Positions 25,598-35,562 of a stretch of DNA of 64,000 bases are shown piece by piece. The stretch spans positions 39,953 to 103,952 of the forward strand of contig JAEWXO010000006.1 of the NCBI GenBank assembly GCA_023458875.1, read 5' to 3'. Numbering within the stretch: the first letter of the stretch is position 1; every line of letters starts with the position of its first letter. A program made the translations under genes and the position numbers. This stretch comes from Bacillota bacterium (GTDB taxonomy: Bacteria > Bacillota > Clostridia > Oscillospirales > Ruminococcaceae). The notes below the pieces were generated by a model, which searched no databases, was not told the origin of the DNA, and worked only from the letters and a program-made list of their open reading frames with translations.

Positions 25598-26248
25598 ATG
25601 TTTACAGGTATTATCGAGGAAACAGGAACTGTGGTCGCTGTAAAAAAAGGCGCTGTCTCCTCACGTATAACATTCTGCGCAGAAAAAATTCTTACTGATA
25701 TCCATGAGGGCGACAGCATAGCTGTAAACGGAATATGCCTGACAGCGACAGAAATCAGTAAAAATACATTTACAGCTGATGTCATGGCTGAAACGATGCG
25801 TCGCAGTACCATGGGTGAGCTTTGTATCGGATACAGAGTGAATATGGAGCGTGCAATGCTCTGCGGAGGACGCTTCGGAGGTCATATAGTATCAGGACAT
25901 ACAGACGGAACAGGAACAATTATCGATATAAAGCGCGAAGAAAACGCTGTGTGGGTTACTGTTACGGCAGAAAAAAACATTATGGGATTTATAGTTCATA
26001 AAGGTTCTGTTGCGATAGACGGAATAAGCCTTACCGTTGCGGAAGTCGCTGAAACATTTTTCAAGGTATCTGTAATACCTCATACAGGACAGGAAACAAC
26101 ATTGCTTACAAAGAAAAAAGGTGACAGGGTAAATCTCGAATGTGACATTATAGGAAAGTACGTTCAGAAGCTTATGCATTTCACGGAAAAAACAGAGGAA
26201 AAAAGCAGTATAACAGAGGCACTTTTATCAAGACACGGATTTATGTAG
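25598..26248 (+). CDS. ribE: Riboflavin synthase, alpha subunit
   Basis: Two lumazine-binding repeats in a protein of about 216 residues; the enzyme dismutates two lumazines to give riboflavin. It starts MFTGIIEETG, the invariant N-terminus of this family, so ATG 25598 (TGAGGA upstream) is preferred over an ATG at 25580 that overlaps ribD. Repeat one has the GDSIAVNGICLT motif and repeat two VAIDGISLTVAEV. A C-terminal tail of about 20 residues beyond the second repeat is variable in the family. Confidence 0.95.
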   Translation: MFTGIIEETGTVVAVKKGAVSSRITFCAEKILTDIHEGDSIAVNGICLTATEISKNTFTADVMAETMRRSTMGELCIGYRVNMERAMLCGGRFGGHIVSGHTDGTGTIIDIKREENAVWVTVTAEKNIMGFIVHKGSVAIDGISLTVAEVAETFFKVSVIPHTGQETTLLTKKKGDRVNLECDIIGKYVQKLMHFTEKTEEKSSITEALLSRHGFM

Positions 26249-26261
26249 AAAGGGAATCAAT

Positions 26262-27467
26262 ATGTTTGAATACAATACTATAGAAGAAGCCCTCGAAGAA
26301 TTACGGGCAGGAAAAATAATCCTCGTAACAGATGACGATAACAGGGAAAATGAGGGTGACTTTATATGTGCGGCTGAGTTTGCCACACAGCAGAATGTAA
26401 ACTTTATGGCGACATACGGAAAAGGCCTTATATGCATGCCTATGAGCCATAAATATACACAGAAGCTAGGCCTTGACCAGATGGTAAAAAACAATACCGA
26501 TAATCACTGTACGGCATTTACGGTATCTATAGATCATATGGACACAACAACAGGGATTTCAGCGGCTGAGCGTTCAGTTACAGCGATGAAATGTGCAGAT
26601 GATGAATCAAAGCCTCAGGATTTCAGAAGACCGGGACATATGTTTCCGCTTGAGGCATGTGCAGGAGGCGTTCTTGAACGCAACGGACATACAGAGGCAA
26701 CTGTTGACCTTATGCGTCTTGCAGGACTGAAACAGATAGGTCTGTGCTGTGAGATAATGGCGGATGACGGCACTATGATGCGACAGGAGGGCCTTAAAGA
26801 GCTTGCAAAGAAGCACAATATAAAGTTTATAACGATAGCTGACCTTCAGGCATACAGAAAGCGCTATGATGTGTTTATGAAGCATGCAACAGAGGCAAAG
26901 CTTCCGACAAAGTACGGTGATTTCATAATACACGGATTTGAAAATACCATTAACGGTGAGCATCATGTTGCACTTACAATGGGAGACATTTCAGACGGAA
27001 AGCCTGTTTTGTGCCGTGTTCATTCCGAATGTCTTACAGGTGACGTTTTCGGTTCATGCAGATGTGACTGCGGCCAGCAGCTCGAGGCGGCAATGAAAAT
27101 GATAAACGAGGAAGGCCGCGGAGTTATACTTTACCTCCGTCAGGAGGGACGTGGAATAGGGCTTATAAATAAAATAAAGGCATACGTCCTTCAGGAACAG
27201 GGCTTTGATACCGTGGATGCCAATATCAAGCTGGGCTTTGCACCTGACCTGCGTGACTACAGCTGCGGTGCACAGATGCTCAAATATTTTGACGCTGTAA
27301 AGCTCAGACTCATGACAAACAATCCTCTTAAAATATCTGATTTATCCGACTACGGAATAGAGATAACGGAGAGAATCCCTCTTCAGATGGAGACTACAAG
27401 GCAGGATGAATTTTATCTGAAAACAAAGCAGCATCGTATGGGGCATATGCTGACATATGGTGATTAA
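26262..27467 (+). CDS. ribBA: Bifunctional DHBP synthase / GTP cyclohydrolase II RibBA
   Basis: A 401-residue fusion. The N-terminal half (1-200) makes 3,4-dihydroxy-2-butanone 4-phosphate (motif DDDNRENEGDFICAAE). The C-terminal half (205-401) is GTP cyclohydrolase II, with zinc cysteines in SECLTGDVFGSCRCDCGQQL and the YLRQEGRGIGL motif. Together they supply both starting branches of the riboflavin pathway. It is 13 bases after ribE. Confidence 0.96.
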   Translation: MFEYNTIEEALEELRAGKIILVTDDDNRENEGDFICAAEFATQQNVNFMATYGKGLICMPMSHKYTQKLGLDQMVKNNTDNHCTAFTVSIDHMDTTTGISAAERSVTAMKCADDESKPQDFRRPGHMFPLEACAGGVLERNGHTEATVDLMRLAGLKQIGLCCEIMADDGTMMRQEGLKELAKKHNIKFITIADLQAYRKRYDVFMKHATEAKLPTKYGDFIIHGFENTINGEHHVALTMGDISDGKPVLCRVHSECLTGDVFGSCRCDCGQQLEAAMKMINEEGRGVILYLRQEGRGIGLINKIKAYVLQEQGFDTVDANIKLGFAPDLRDYSCGAQMLKYFDAVKLRLMTNNPLKISDLSDYGIEITERIPLQMETTRQDEFYLKTKQHRMGHMLTYGD

Positions 27468-27494
27468 AAATAAATAAAAGGAGTAAAAATTATT

Positions 27495-27956
27495 ATGAAT
27501 ATTATTGAAGGAAAATTTGTCGCAGACGGTGCCAGAATAGGTATTGTCGCATCCAGATTCAACGAATTTATTACATCAAAGCTTATAGGCGGTGCTGAGG
27601 ATGCTCTTCTTCGTCACGATATAAAGCCGGAAAATATAGATCTTGCATGGGTTCCCGGTGCTTTTGAAATCCCCCTTGCAGCACAGAAAATGGCATGCAG
27701 CGGAAAATATGATGCAGTAATATGCGTAGGCGCTGTAATCCGCGGCTCAACAACACACTACGACTACGTTTGCGCCGAGGTTTCAAAGGGAATAGCAACT
27801 GTTTCCCTAAAGAGCGGCATCCCTGTAATGTTCGGAGTCCTCACAACCGAAAACATCGAACAGGCCATCGAGAGAGCCGGCACAAAAGCCGGAAACAAAG
27901 GCTACGACTGCGCCATGTCCGCCCTGGAAATGATAAACCTTATAAAAAATATATAA
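27495..27956 (+). CDS. ribH: 6,7-dimethyl-8-ribityllumazine synthase
   Basis: A 153-residue protein with the family motifs VASRFNEFIT, WVPGAFEIPLAAQKMA and CVGAVIRGSTTHYDYVCAEV, including the catalytic His in THYDY. It condenses the RibA-RibD and RibB branch products to lumazine, and typically forms a 60-mer shell. Last gene of the rib operon; the C-rich stretch after it (CCCCTG pairing with CAGGGG near 27964-27990) may be a weak terminator. RBS AAAGGAGTAA. Confidence 0.96.
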   Translation: MNIIEGKFVADGARIGIVASRFNEFITSKLIGGAEDALLRHDIKPENIDLAWVPGAFEIPLAAQKMACSGKYDAVICVGAVIRGSTTHYDYVCAEVSKGIATVSLKSGIPVMFGVLTTENIEQAIERAGTKAGNKGYDCAMSALEMINLIKNI

Positions 27957-28002
27957 TAACCCCCCCCTGTCTGCCCAACAACAGTCAGGGGTTTCTGTAT
28001 GT

Positions 28003-28064
28003 CCGAAGGTTTAAGGTGCGACCGGAAAGCCCGGTCGACTCGTGCAGAGTCGAAATCCTACCTG
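28003..28064 (+). repeat. Dispersed two-hairpin element, copy 5
   Basis: Both hairpins intact: CGACCGG-AAAGC-CCGGTCG, then GACTC-GTGCA-GAGTC. It lies shortly after ribH. The rest of the 27957-28517 gap is AT-rich and shows no gene, only the pilC promoter at its end. Confidence 0.85.
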
Positions 28065-28417
28065 CATATAACATCCATTTTAACCATAATAGTAATAATA
28101 ACTACTATATAAATTAATAACCATCCCCTATATTACTATATAAAAATAATTATAAAAAAATCAACTTTGTATTTTCGACACAATTAAACTACCTACATAA
28201 AAGGTTGAAATGCACAAATCTCAATCTCTATATATAGTATTATTGTGCGTTTTGGCTTAAAGTGCTTGAAAAAATAATACGCTAACATCAATATTAATCC
28301 AATTAAGCTTAAAAATATCCATCACAATTCCTTTTTTATGTATCAGTTAAGCCTAACTTGTTCTATAGTTGGTACATTATTATAAATATGTACGAAGTAT
28401 TTATATAAAATACACAA

Positions 28418-28446
28418 TTGCAATTTCTACCTTATGATGATATAAT
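28418..28446 (+). promoter_or_regulatory. Promoter of the type IV pilus cluster (pilC)
   Basis: TTGCAA (28418-28423), 17 bases, TATAAT (28441-28446), 72 bases before pilC. Confidence 0.7.
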
Positions 28447-28517
28447 AATATTATTAGAGTAGTGTGTCTATTTTTGCTCTTAGTTGTGATAGTTTATAAT
28501 AATTCGGAGGTGGTTAA

Positions 28518-29714
28518 ATGAGTAGATTTTCTTATACAGCAAAGGATTCGCAGGGTGCAACGAAAAAAGGCACTATGGTAGCGGATAACGAACGTGACTT
28601 TGCAAAAAAAGTGAGCGAAAAGGGTATGATGCTCACAAAACGTAAGGAAAGTACTTCAGAGGAAAACAAATCAACGTACAAATTCAAGACCAAAGAGTTG
28701 TCCTTCAATTGCCGACAGCTTAGTGCCATGCTTACATCAGGTCTTACACTGGTAAAGTCACTGGACATTTTAAGCAAGGAGCAGCCAAACGACAGGGCAA
28801 GGAGAATATGGCTTGACATTTATGAGCAGGTTCAGAAGGGTGAGTCATTTTCAAAGGCTCTTGAAATGCAGGGCGACGCATTTCCTCCGTTTCTGAAAAG
28901 TATGGTAAACGCAGGAGAGAGCAGTGGCTCACTTGATGTCGTAATGAAGCGAATGGAAGCACACTATGACAAGGAAAACAAGATGAACAACACAATAAAG
29001 GGAGCTATGATTTACCCTATTGTTTTGCTTTTTCTTACCATAGTGGTAGTACTTATCATATTTGTAGGTATCATGCCTGTATTTGAACCTCTGTTTGAAG
29101 GAGCGGAAATAAACCCTATAGCAAAGTTCCTCATGGCAGGAAGTGATTTTGTAGTTCAAAGGTGGTACATACTTCTTGTAATCTTTGCAATTATAATTTT
29201 TGGAATAGTATATGCTTTAAAAGTACCAAGTGTCAGATATAAAATCGATGTATACAAGATAACGATGCCAAAGGTAGGCCCTCTTATGATAAAGGTCTAT
29301 ACGGCAAGATTTGCAAGAACACTCTCATCACTTTATTCAAGCGGTATACCTATGGTAGAGTGTCTTGAGAGATCGTCAGCAATCCTTAACAACCGATACA
29401 TAAGTGAAAAGTTTACTCAGGTAGTAGACGAGATAAAGCAGGGTGAAACCTTGTCTTCATCTATTCAGAGAACAGAAATTTTTGAATCAATGTTCTGCTC
29501 AATAGTTTATGTCGGAGAGGAAGCCGGTGCGCTCGACGATATCCTTGAAAAGTCAGCAAGCTACTACGAGGAAGAATCAGATTCAGCTATCCAGAGACTT
29601 GTAGGCTTACTTCAGCCTGTAATGATTATAATTCTTGGTCTCACTATAGGTCTTTTGCTCGGTGGTATTTATCCTGCTATTTATCAGTCACTTGGCGGAC
29701 TTGAAAATCTTTAA
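28518..29714 (+). CDS. pilC: Type IV pilus inner-membrane platform protein PilC (GspF family)
   Basis: A 398-residue protein of the type II secretion F family: N-terminal SYTAKDSQGATKKGTM, then two homologous cytoplasmic domains (about 60-180 and 260-380) each starting FCRQLSAMLTSGLTL or RTLSSLYSSGIPM and followed by membrane helices, ending MIIILGLTIGLLLGGIYPAIY. It forms the platform on which the extension ATPase PilB acts. RBS CGGAGGTGG. First gene of the pilus cluster. Confidence 0.93.
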   Translation: MSRFSYTAKDSQGATKKGTMVADNERDFAKKVSEKGMMLTKRKESTSEENKSTYKFKTKELSFNCRQLSAMLTSGLTLVKSLDILSKEQPNDRARRIWLDIYEQVQKGESFSKALEMQGDAFPPFLKSMVNAGESSGSLDVVMKRMEAHYDKENKMNNTIKGAMIYPIVLLFLTIVVVLIIFVGIMPVFEPLFEGAEINPIAKFLMAGSDFVVQRWYILLVIFAIIIFGIVYALKVPSVRYKIDVYKITMPKVGPLMIKVYTARFARTLSSLYSSGIPMVECLERSSAILNNRYISEKFTQVVDEIKQGETLSSSIQRTEIFESMFCSIVYVGEEAGALDDILEKSASYYEEESDSAIQRLVGLLQPVMIIILGLTIGLLLGGIYPAIYQSLGGLENL

Positions 29715-29761
29715 TAAAAAGTAACCGTTCAGCCATTTGCATAAAGTAAAGGGATATGTGT

Positions 29762-29821
29762 CCAAAGGTTTAAGGCGCGACCGGAAAGCACGGTCGACTC
29801 GTGCTGAGTTATAATCCCTAC
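29762..29821 (+). repeat. Dispersed two-hairpin element, copy 6
   Basis: GACCGGAAAGCACGGTC then GACTC-GTGCT-GAGTT, located between pilC and pilM. TTCAGCCATTT at 29729-29739 matches the left inverted end of copy 2. Confidence 0.8.
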
Positions 29822-29923
29822 ATAATAGTCAAGTTATCCGTGGATTCTGAATATTAATAATAAAACAAAAGCTATTATAAAAATTTTAATTGACTTACAT
29901 ACAACAGAGAGGTGGAAAAATTA

Positions 29924-31681
29924 ATGCTATCGTTTGATATAACAGATAGAAACATACGTATTATCAAGGGTGTCGAAAATAAAAACAAAATAAATGTCAG
30001 CTCTGCAGCTACAGTAAATATCGATGAGGACATAATAGTAAACGGTCACGTTAAAGATGTTCCTAGACTGGCTACTCTTATTAACCAGAGAATAAAGCAG
30101 AACAGAATGATTGACAAGGAGGCAATAGTAAGTATTTCCTCAAACATGACAATCTTTAAAGAGCTCAGCATCAGAAAAACCGTAAAGGAACAGGAGTTCA
30201 TAAAGCTTGTAAAAGCAGAAATGCAGGCAAAGGTAGGTATTGACGATGCATATGGTATTTCATATACAATAGTTGAGGGACCTGGTTCAGTTTCGGATTC
30301 CTCCGACGGTTCATCCGAGGGAATGGTAACAGTACTCGCTACAGCATGTCCTCAGGAAGTAATCGACTCATACAAAAGAGTATTCTCTATGCTCGGAATC
30401 AGTCTCCGCTCTGTAATGGTAGGCTGCAACTGCATTACAAAGGTTCTGTTATCAGATGAAAGAAACAGAAGTAAAATGCCTCTTCTGTCAGTTCAGATAG
30501 ACAATAACTTCATAAGCCTTAATATTTACGAGAACAACCAGCTTTCATTTTCAAGATTTGCATCTATAGATGCGTCTGACTACGATAACTCAGCTGACTA
30601 CGTTTATGAAGCTGTAAATGAAAACATATTCCGTATGCTCCAGTTCCACAAGAGCAGAAATATGAACACACCTATAAGAAACGTAATTCTCTACGGTGAT
30701 ACCAGAGAATATATCCGTATAACAAAAGATCTTGAACAGATGGATATAAACACAAGCGTTATCACTGTTCCTAAAAACGTAAAGGGATATCAGAACTTTG
30801 AATTCTCCCTATATGCAAATGCGATAGGTGCCATGTTCTCAAGAAATAAAGCAACTGAAAAGGTTAATATGCTTGAGTTCGGCGGCACAGCAGCAATGAT
30901 AAGCGACAAGATGAAATCAGACACTACATTCGTTCCGATATGCATTGTTTCATGTCTGGCTACACTCCTGGTTATGGGTGCTATAACACTTGGCTTCAAA
31001 ATAAAGGACAGTAGCATAGTCAAGGATACAAAAAAAATGGATACATGGAACAAGAGTGCTGATACACAGGCACAGCTTCAGCTGAGACTTGACAGAATAG
31101 ATATGAGGGAAAAAATTGAAGAATATGCTAAAATAGCAATGCTCGGTTATGATTCTCTCAGAAGTCAGCCGTACATAGAGAGTGAAGTATATAAAACTAT
31201 TGAACAGACCCTGAAAAAAACAATAGAAGATGTTAAAAATGAAAATATAATTTATGAGCTTGATGATCTTACCGCATGGGACCCGATAGATTTAGGAAGA
31301 CTTAAATCTTCCGTTTCAATAAGCAAGTTTGATTATAAAGATGGTACTGTAGAATTTGAGTATACGACTCTTGCCGGCAAGGAGCCTTCTCCTGTATTTA
31401 ATGCAAAGTTTGTTGAAAACCTGTTGGCAACAGACTACTTTTCTGATATAGAGAACAACGGTTATGCAGTAAATCCGCAAGGAGAAGTAAAGCTCTACGG
31501 TGCAACTCTTGTATCAGATGCAGCAGGCGGAACAGTTATAGTAATGGATGAGGCAGGTAAAGAAAAAGCAAGAATATTTACCGGTTTAATAAAAATGAAG
31601 GTAAAGAGTCCTGTAAATTTTGATAAAATGAATTCATTTGGAGCTGTTACTGATACAAAAGGGGAGGAAAATAAGAAATGA
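29924..31681 (+). CDS. pilM: PilM-PilN fusion (pilus alignment subcomplex)
   Basis: 585 residues. The first 330 or so form an actin-like, FtsA-fold ATPase of the PilM type (opening MLSFDITDRNIRIIKG; EQEFIKLVKAEMQAKV typical of the 1C region). One membrane helix follows at about 345-367 (ICIVSCLATLLVMGAITLGF), then a coiled-coil and a periplasmic-type domain like PilN. In Gram-negative systems these are two genes; here they are one chain that links the cytoplasmic ATPase ring to PilO. ATG 29924 has GAGAGGTGG upstream; GTG 29912 lies within that site. Confidence 0.82.
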   Translation: MLSFDITDRNIRIIKGVENKNKINVSSAATVNIDEDIIVNGHVKDVPRLATLINQRIKQNRMIDKEAIVSISSNMTIFKELSIRKTVKEQEFIKLVKAEMQAKVGIDDAYGISYTIVEGPGSVSDSSDGSSEGMVTVLATACPQEVIDSYKRVFSMLGISLRSVMVGCNCITKVLLSDERNRSKMPLLSVQIDNNFISLNIYENNQLSFSRFASIDASDYDNSADYVYEAVNENIFRMLQFHKSRNMNTPIRNVILYGDTREYIRITKDLEQMDINTSVITVPKNVKGYQNFEFSLYANAIGAMFSRNKATEKVNMLEFGGTAAMISDKMKSDTTFVPICIVSCLATLLVMGAITLGFKIKDSSIVKDTKKMDTWNKSADTQAQLQLRLDRIDMREKIEEYAKIAMLGYDSLRSQPYIESEVYKTIEQTLKKTIEDVKNENIIYELDDLTAWDPIDLGRLKSSVSISKFDYKDGTVEFEYTTLAGKEPSPVFNAKFVENLLATDYFSDIENNGYAVNPQGEVKLYGATLVSDAAGGTVIVMDEAGKEKARIFTGLIKMKVKSPVNFDKMNSFGAVTDTKGEENKK

Positions 31682-32436
31682 AATTAAGCTACAGAGAAAA
31701 GATAGCATTTTTAATATTTACGGTACTCGTAATTATAATAATATTTGTTGCATGGCCTATAAAGCTTATAAGAGCTGATATTGTAACGCATGAAAAGCAA
31801 CAGGAAACTGTTCAGAAAGAGTATGATGACAATCAATCTAAAATAAAAGAAATTCCTTTCATAAACGATTCAATAAAAAAAGTGTATGATGAATCCAAGG
31901 AATACTCAAAGATTTTTATTGTTTCAAAGAAAAATTTTCAGGCGGATCAGTACTTACAGGATATACTGAATAAGGAAGGCGCATATCAGAAGGACGGCAA
32001 AAACCTTATTGAGGTTACCGGACAGTTTAAAATAGATGATGCAGCAAATGAAGAGCTTGAATTCTACTATTATACTCCTAATGTAGTTGTATATCCGATA
32101 CTTGAGGCAGCAGATATAAACGGAAATCTTATGGAATCACAGGATAAGGTTCTCTATGATAAGGTTCAGAATGCACTTTCTATTGAGGCACTTGAAGCTC
32201 AGGAGGTTGAGAAGCATGTAGTAACCGTTGATGTTAGATTTAAAAAACCATCACTTATGACTTTTGTAGATCAGCTTAAAGAGCTAGATACAGGTGTGCG
32301 TATTACAGGAGTTACTATTGAAGACTCATGGTTCGGACTTTTATCCGAAAAGCCTGAGGAACAGGGCTATTCAAATGGTACTATTACATTTTGCTTCTAT
32401 ACAATGCAGCAGGTTGATGAACCGGATCTTTCATAA
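31678..32436 (+). CDS. pilO: PilO-like pilus assembly protein
   Basis: A 252-residue bitopic protein: membrane helix at about 8-28 (IAFLIFTVLVIIIIFVAWPI), a coiled-coil segment (35-75) and a ferredoxin-like extracellular domain. Position directly after the pilM-N fusion (4-base overlap, ATGA) and this architecture identify it as the PilO partner, although the sequence itself is poorly conserved. It would dimerise with the PilN part. Confidence 0.75.
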   Translation: MKLSYREKIAFLIFTVLVIIIIFVAWPIKLIRADIVTHEKQQETVQKEYDDNQSKIKEIPFINDSIKKVYDESKEYSKIFIVSKKNFQADQYLQDILNKEGAYQKDGKNLIEVTGQFKIDDAANEELEFYYYTPNVVVYPILEAADINGNLMESQDKVLYDKVQNALSIEALEAQEVEKHVVTVDVRFKKPSLMTFVDQLKELDTGVRITGVTIEDSWFGLLSEKPEEQGYSNGTITFCFYTMQQVDEPDLS

Positions 32437-32543
32437 TAAGTCCCGTCAGCCTACGTTACAAAATTATACAGGGAGGTTGTTCTTGCAATCTCCCTACACA
32501 TGTAAAAGACAGTAGTGTTATTAGAAAGGATGGGAGGATTTGT

Positions 32544-35144
32544 ATGGATAAACGCAGGGTTAAGAAAAACGCCGGACTAAAGGGTTCGGTATTGTATACC
32601 GTAACACTCGTAATGATGGTCATGATTATCCTCATGATGTCAGCTATTGCCCTGGCAGGAACAGCCAATAAGCGTGCCTTTGGGGAATATCACGATGATC
32701 AGACAACATATACGGGACGTTCTGTTATTAACAGTGTTCTAAATTCTTTTGGAGTTGCGGATGATTTGGGTGGTAATAAGGGACTTGGTACCCATATTGC
32801 GACAGAATTGATTGCTAAACCTAGTAAGTCAATAATTGTTAATGTAAACAACCAGGTAGCCTTGCCTGATGGATTTGGAACAGTTGAAAAACTTGAATTT
32901 AAATACGTAGGCATAGATTCAGAGGATGGTTTTTACATAAGCGGAAGCGGTTATAAAATATTTAAAGTTACTGCAACAGTAAAAATGGGAAACGAAACTA
33001 CAACACATTCTGAGTATGTCTGTGGTGTTAATGCTAACAGTAGCGGCGGAGGCGGAGGCGCCGGATTCCTTGCATCAGTCTTTAATCTTCCGGAATCAAC
33101 AGGCGGTACTTTCCATGGTCCTTCATACACATTATTATTGCCTGAGCGCGATGCCTCAGGAGATTTTATAATAGATGCAGAAGGTAATTATGACTGGCCG
33201 GATCCATATGCTCAGGCTATTCTTGACTTCAGAAATCCAACGCATCTTTCAGGAGGCGCAATGTACGCTTCAACTGTTCGTTTTACAACGGATAATGCTC
33301 AGGTTAGTTTTCTAAGAAATAATCACGGTTCTAATGGAATTAGTGCTAGTGGTAATATTGCAGTATTGAATCCTATGTCATTTTTATCCGAATATAAACC
33401 TGGAGGAAGCGATTCAATTACAAATATACCATATATATATTGTGACGGAACATTTTACACTGCCGTAAAACCTTTTATAGGTACTGAAGATGGTGGCACA
33501 GATGCGCGATCCGGAAATCCAATAAATATATATGCAGGAAGGGTGCTTTTCCCAAGCAATCCAGGAAATGTTTATTCGTCTATTTACTGCTATAATACAG
33601 ATGAAACTTATAATCCGGCCGATATAAAAACATCACAACTTGCATTTACAGTACCAACTATAAATGAAGCATCATCTACAGTTGACGTAAATAATGATCT
33701 TGATGGTCAATCTCCTGTAAGTGTAATAGCCGGTAACGCTGATGGAACACAACTTCTGGATTGGGCAGCAGGGACTGTTGGGGATAAAAGACTTCAAACA
33801 GGAAGTATATATACAATGGGTAGTCTTAAGCTTGGTACTGCAGCATATGCGAGAGTTATTGTACAGGGAGATGTTTCTGTTAATCAAATTCTTGATATGA
33901 CCGATTGTTCATCTGACTCTGAAATACATGGTAACATTTATGTAAATGGCCAACTTATGGTAAATGACCTTGCTACTTTAAATACAATACTAAAGAATCC
34001 AGCAACTGTTACATGCAGAAAAATTACAGATGCTAGTGGAAATGATTTATCAGGAGCAGTCAGCGGTAACATCACAATTAAGGATGATGCATTTACATGG
34101 CCAATCGGTATGAGCAAAGACGATATACTGGGACACAATGACGATGCTAACAAAATAGTCCAGACGTCAACTGATGCATTTAAATTATTTTATGATGCCG
34201 ATAACCAAAAATTCAGGAGATCAGAAAATCAGTCGATGCTCGAGGTATCAGGATCTACTGAAATTTACTACTATGGTGATAATGAAGTAAAAATGAGAAC
34301 AGTATCAGACTCAAATGCTGTCAGCAAAACCAAAAATGTGAATATAACTAATAGCTGTACAATTGCAGGATCATTTTCAGGTTGTACGTTTAATATTACT
34401 CCTCCGGATAAAGGCAAAATATGGATAAATTTATATGATGTTAATTTTTCTGACTGTGATTTTATAGTTGACGATTCTGAAGGCAGAGAGGTGTATTTCT
34501 ATATTCCTCAGGGAGATAATTACTCACCATCAACGTCGCTTAGTGATGAAGCTGCTTATTTTGATGTTATCGAGGATATAACCGGTGTATCACGAGATGT
34601 AAATACTTTGACAAACTCTTTTTATGCAAACAATACACATTTTCTTACATTAAACTATCATGAAACTTTTTTTGGCAATGGGAAAACTTTGGTCGAAAAT
34701 TTAGATCTTAAAACTTATTATAAAAAAGAAGATGATCATTCTGGCGGAAATACATCTGACACCAATTTTGTTCCGGATTTATTTATATGTGCAGCTGATA
34801 ATAAAAGGGCAGCTGATAATCAGCCATTGGTTTCATTAGAATTTACAAATCAGTGTGTGATTACAGGACATATTACTGCTCTGGATGCAAGTTTTTCGTG
34901 GGCAAATACAAGTCATAACTTCAGTAATGGGGGGTTCTCATATACATTGGACGGTGCGACACAGTCAGATACATTCCCAAATTCGAACATTTCTGTTATA
35001 GGTTCAGTTTTCGTTGCAAGTATTAAACAGATTCAAAATGATTTTCAGTGTTTCTATGTTGATTATTATGCAAAAGAAAATGATGACATAGATAATGGTG
35101 ATAATTATTCATGGGCAACTATTGACGGATATATTACATATTAA
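32544..35144 (+). CDS. Large PilX-like pilus-associated surface protein
   Basis: An 866-residue protein. The N-terminus (KGSVLYTVTLVMMVMIILMM, residues 13-32) is a single hydrophobic helix after a basic stretch, like PilX/minor-pilin N-termini, but no FTLIE motif is present. A Gly-rich hinge (SSGGGGGAGFL) lies near residue 170. The remaining 690 residues are rich in Asn, Ser, Thr, Asp and beta-prone, with recurring short segments reminiscent of parallel beta-helix or adhesin folds. Typical PilX proteins have about 160-200 residues, so this is a strongly enlarged form and could be a pilus-tip adhesin. Function is inferred from position only. RBS GGATGGGAGGA. Confidence 0.75.
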   Translation: MDKRRVKKNAGLKGSVLYTVTLVMMVMIILMMSAIALAGTANKRAFGEYHDDQTTYTGRSVINSVLNSFGVADDLGGNKGLGTHIATELIAKPSKSIIVNVNNQVALPDGFGTVEKLEFKYVGIDSEDGFYISGSGYKIFKVTATVKMGNETTTHSEYVCGVNANSSGGGGGAGFLASVFNLPESTGGTFHGPSYTLLLPERDASGDFIIDAEGNYDWPDPYAQAILDFRNPTHLSGGAMYASTVRFTTDNAQVSFLRNNHGSNGISASGNIAVLNPMSFLSEYKPGGSDSITNIPYIYCDGTFYTAVKPFIGTEDGGTDARSGNPINIYAGRVLFPSNPGNVYSSIYCYNTDETYNPADIKTSQLAFTVPTINEASSTVDVNNDLDGQSPVSVIAGNADGTQLLDWAAGTVGDKRLQTGSIYTMGSLKLGTAAYARVIVQGDVSVNQILDMTDCSSDSEIHGNIYVNGQLMVNDLATLNTILKNPATVTCRKITDASGNDLSGAVSGNITIKDDAFTWPIGMSKDDILGHNDDANKIVQTSTDAFKLFYDADNQKFRRSENQSMLEVSGSTEIYYYGDNEVKMRTVSDSNAVSKTKNVNITNSCTIAGSFSGCTFNITPPDKGKIWINLYDVNFSDCDFIVDDSEGREVYFYIPQGDNYSPSTSLSDEAAYFDVIEDITGVSRDVNTLTNSFYANNTHFLTLNYHETFFGNGKTLVENLDLKTYYKKEDDHSGGNTSDTNFVPDLFICAADNKRAADNQPLVSLEFTNQCVITGHITALDASFSWANTSHNFSNGGFSYTLDGATQSDTFPNSNISVIGSVFVASIKQIQNDFQCFYVDYYAKENDDIDNGDNYSWATIDGYITY

Positions 35145-35158
35145 GGAGTGATACTGTT

Positions 35159-35533
35159 ATGAGGAAAAAGTTTAAAGTTAAAAAAAAATTAAAAGGTACG
35201 ACTCTCCTTGAAGTTGTTATAGCTATAGCAGTATTTGCAATAGCCGCTACTCTGCTTGTTGAGGCAGGATTATCAGTAATATATAACGTAAGAAGCTCAA
35301 GGAATCTTGTTAAGAAGGTTAATTTTCAATCTAAAATAGTTGCATCCAGACCTGCTTCAGATTCAGACCAAATTGTAAATACCGGTACTATGAATTTAAC
35401 GCTTTCAACAAACGGTTATACTGCTATTAATGATATAGAAGTAAACAAATACGAATCAATCACGGAAACAGACGATGAAGGAAACCCTATATACGAAGAT
35501 GTAGCCGGAAATCTGAAGTTTTTTACTGACTAG
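35159..35533 (+). CDS. Minor prepilin (PilV-like)
   Basis: 124 residues with a type IV prepilin leader: basic MRKKFKVKKKLKG, cleavage after Gly, then TTLLEVVIAIAVFAIAATLL with Glu at mature position 5. The short globular part and its place between the PilX-like and PilW-like genes match minor pilins that prime pilus assembly. RBS AAGGAGTGATA. Confidence 0.85.
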   Translation: MRKKFKVKKKLKGTTLLEVVIAIAVFAIAATLLVEAGLSVIYNVRSSRNLVKKVNFQSKIVASRPASDSDQIVNTGTMNLTLSTNGYTAINDIEVNKYESITETDDEGNPIYEDVAGNLKFFTD

Positions 35534-35562
35534 TTTATATCAGATAAAAGGAGGGGTAGAAA

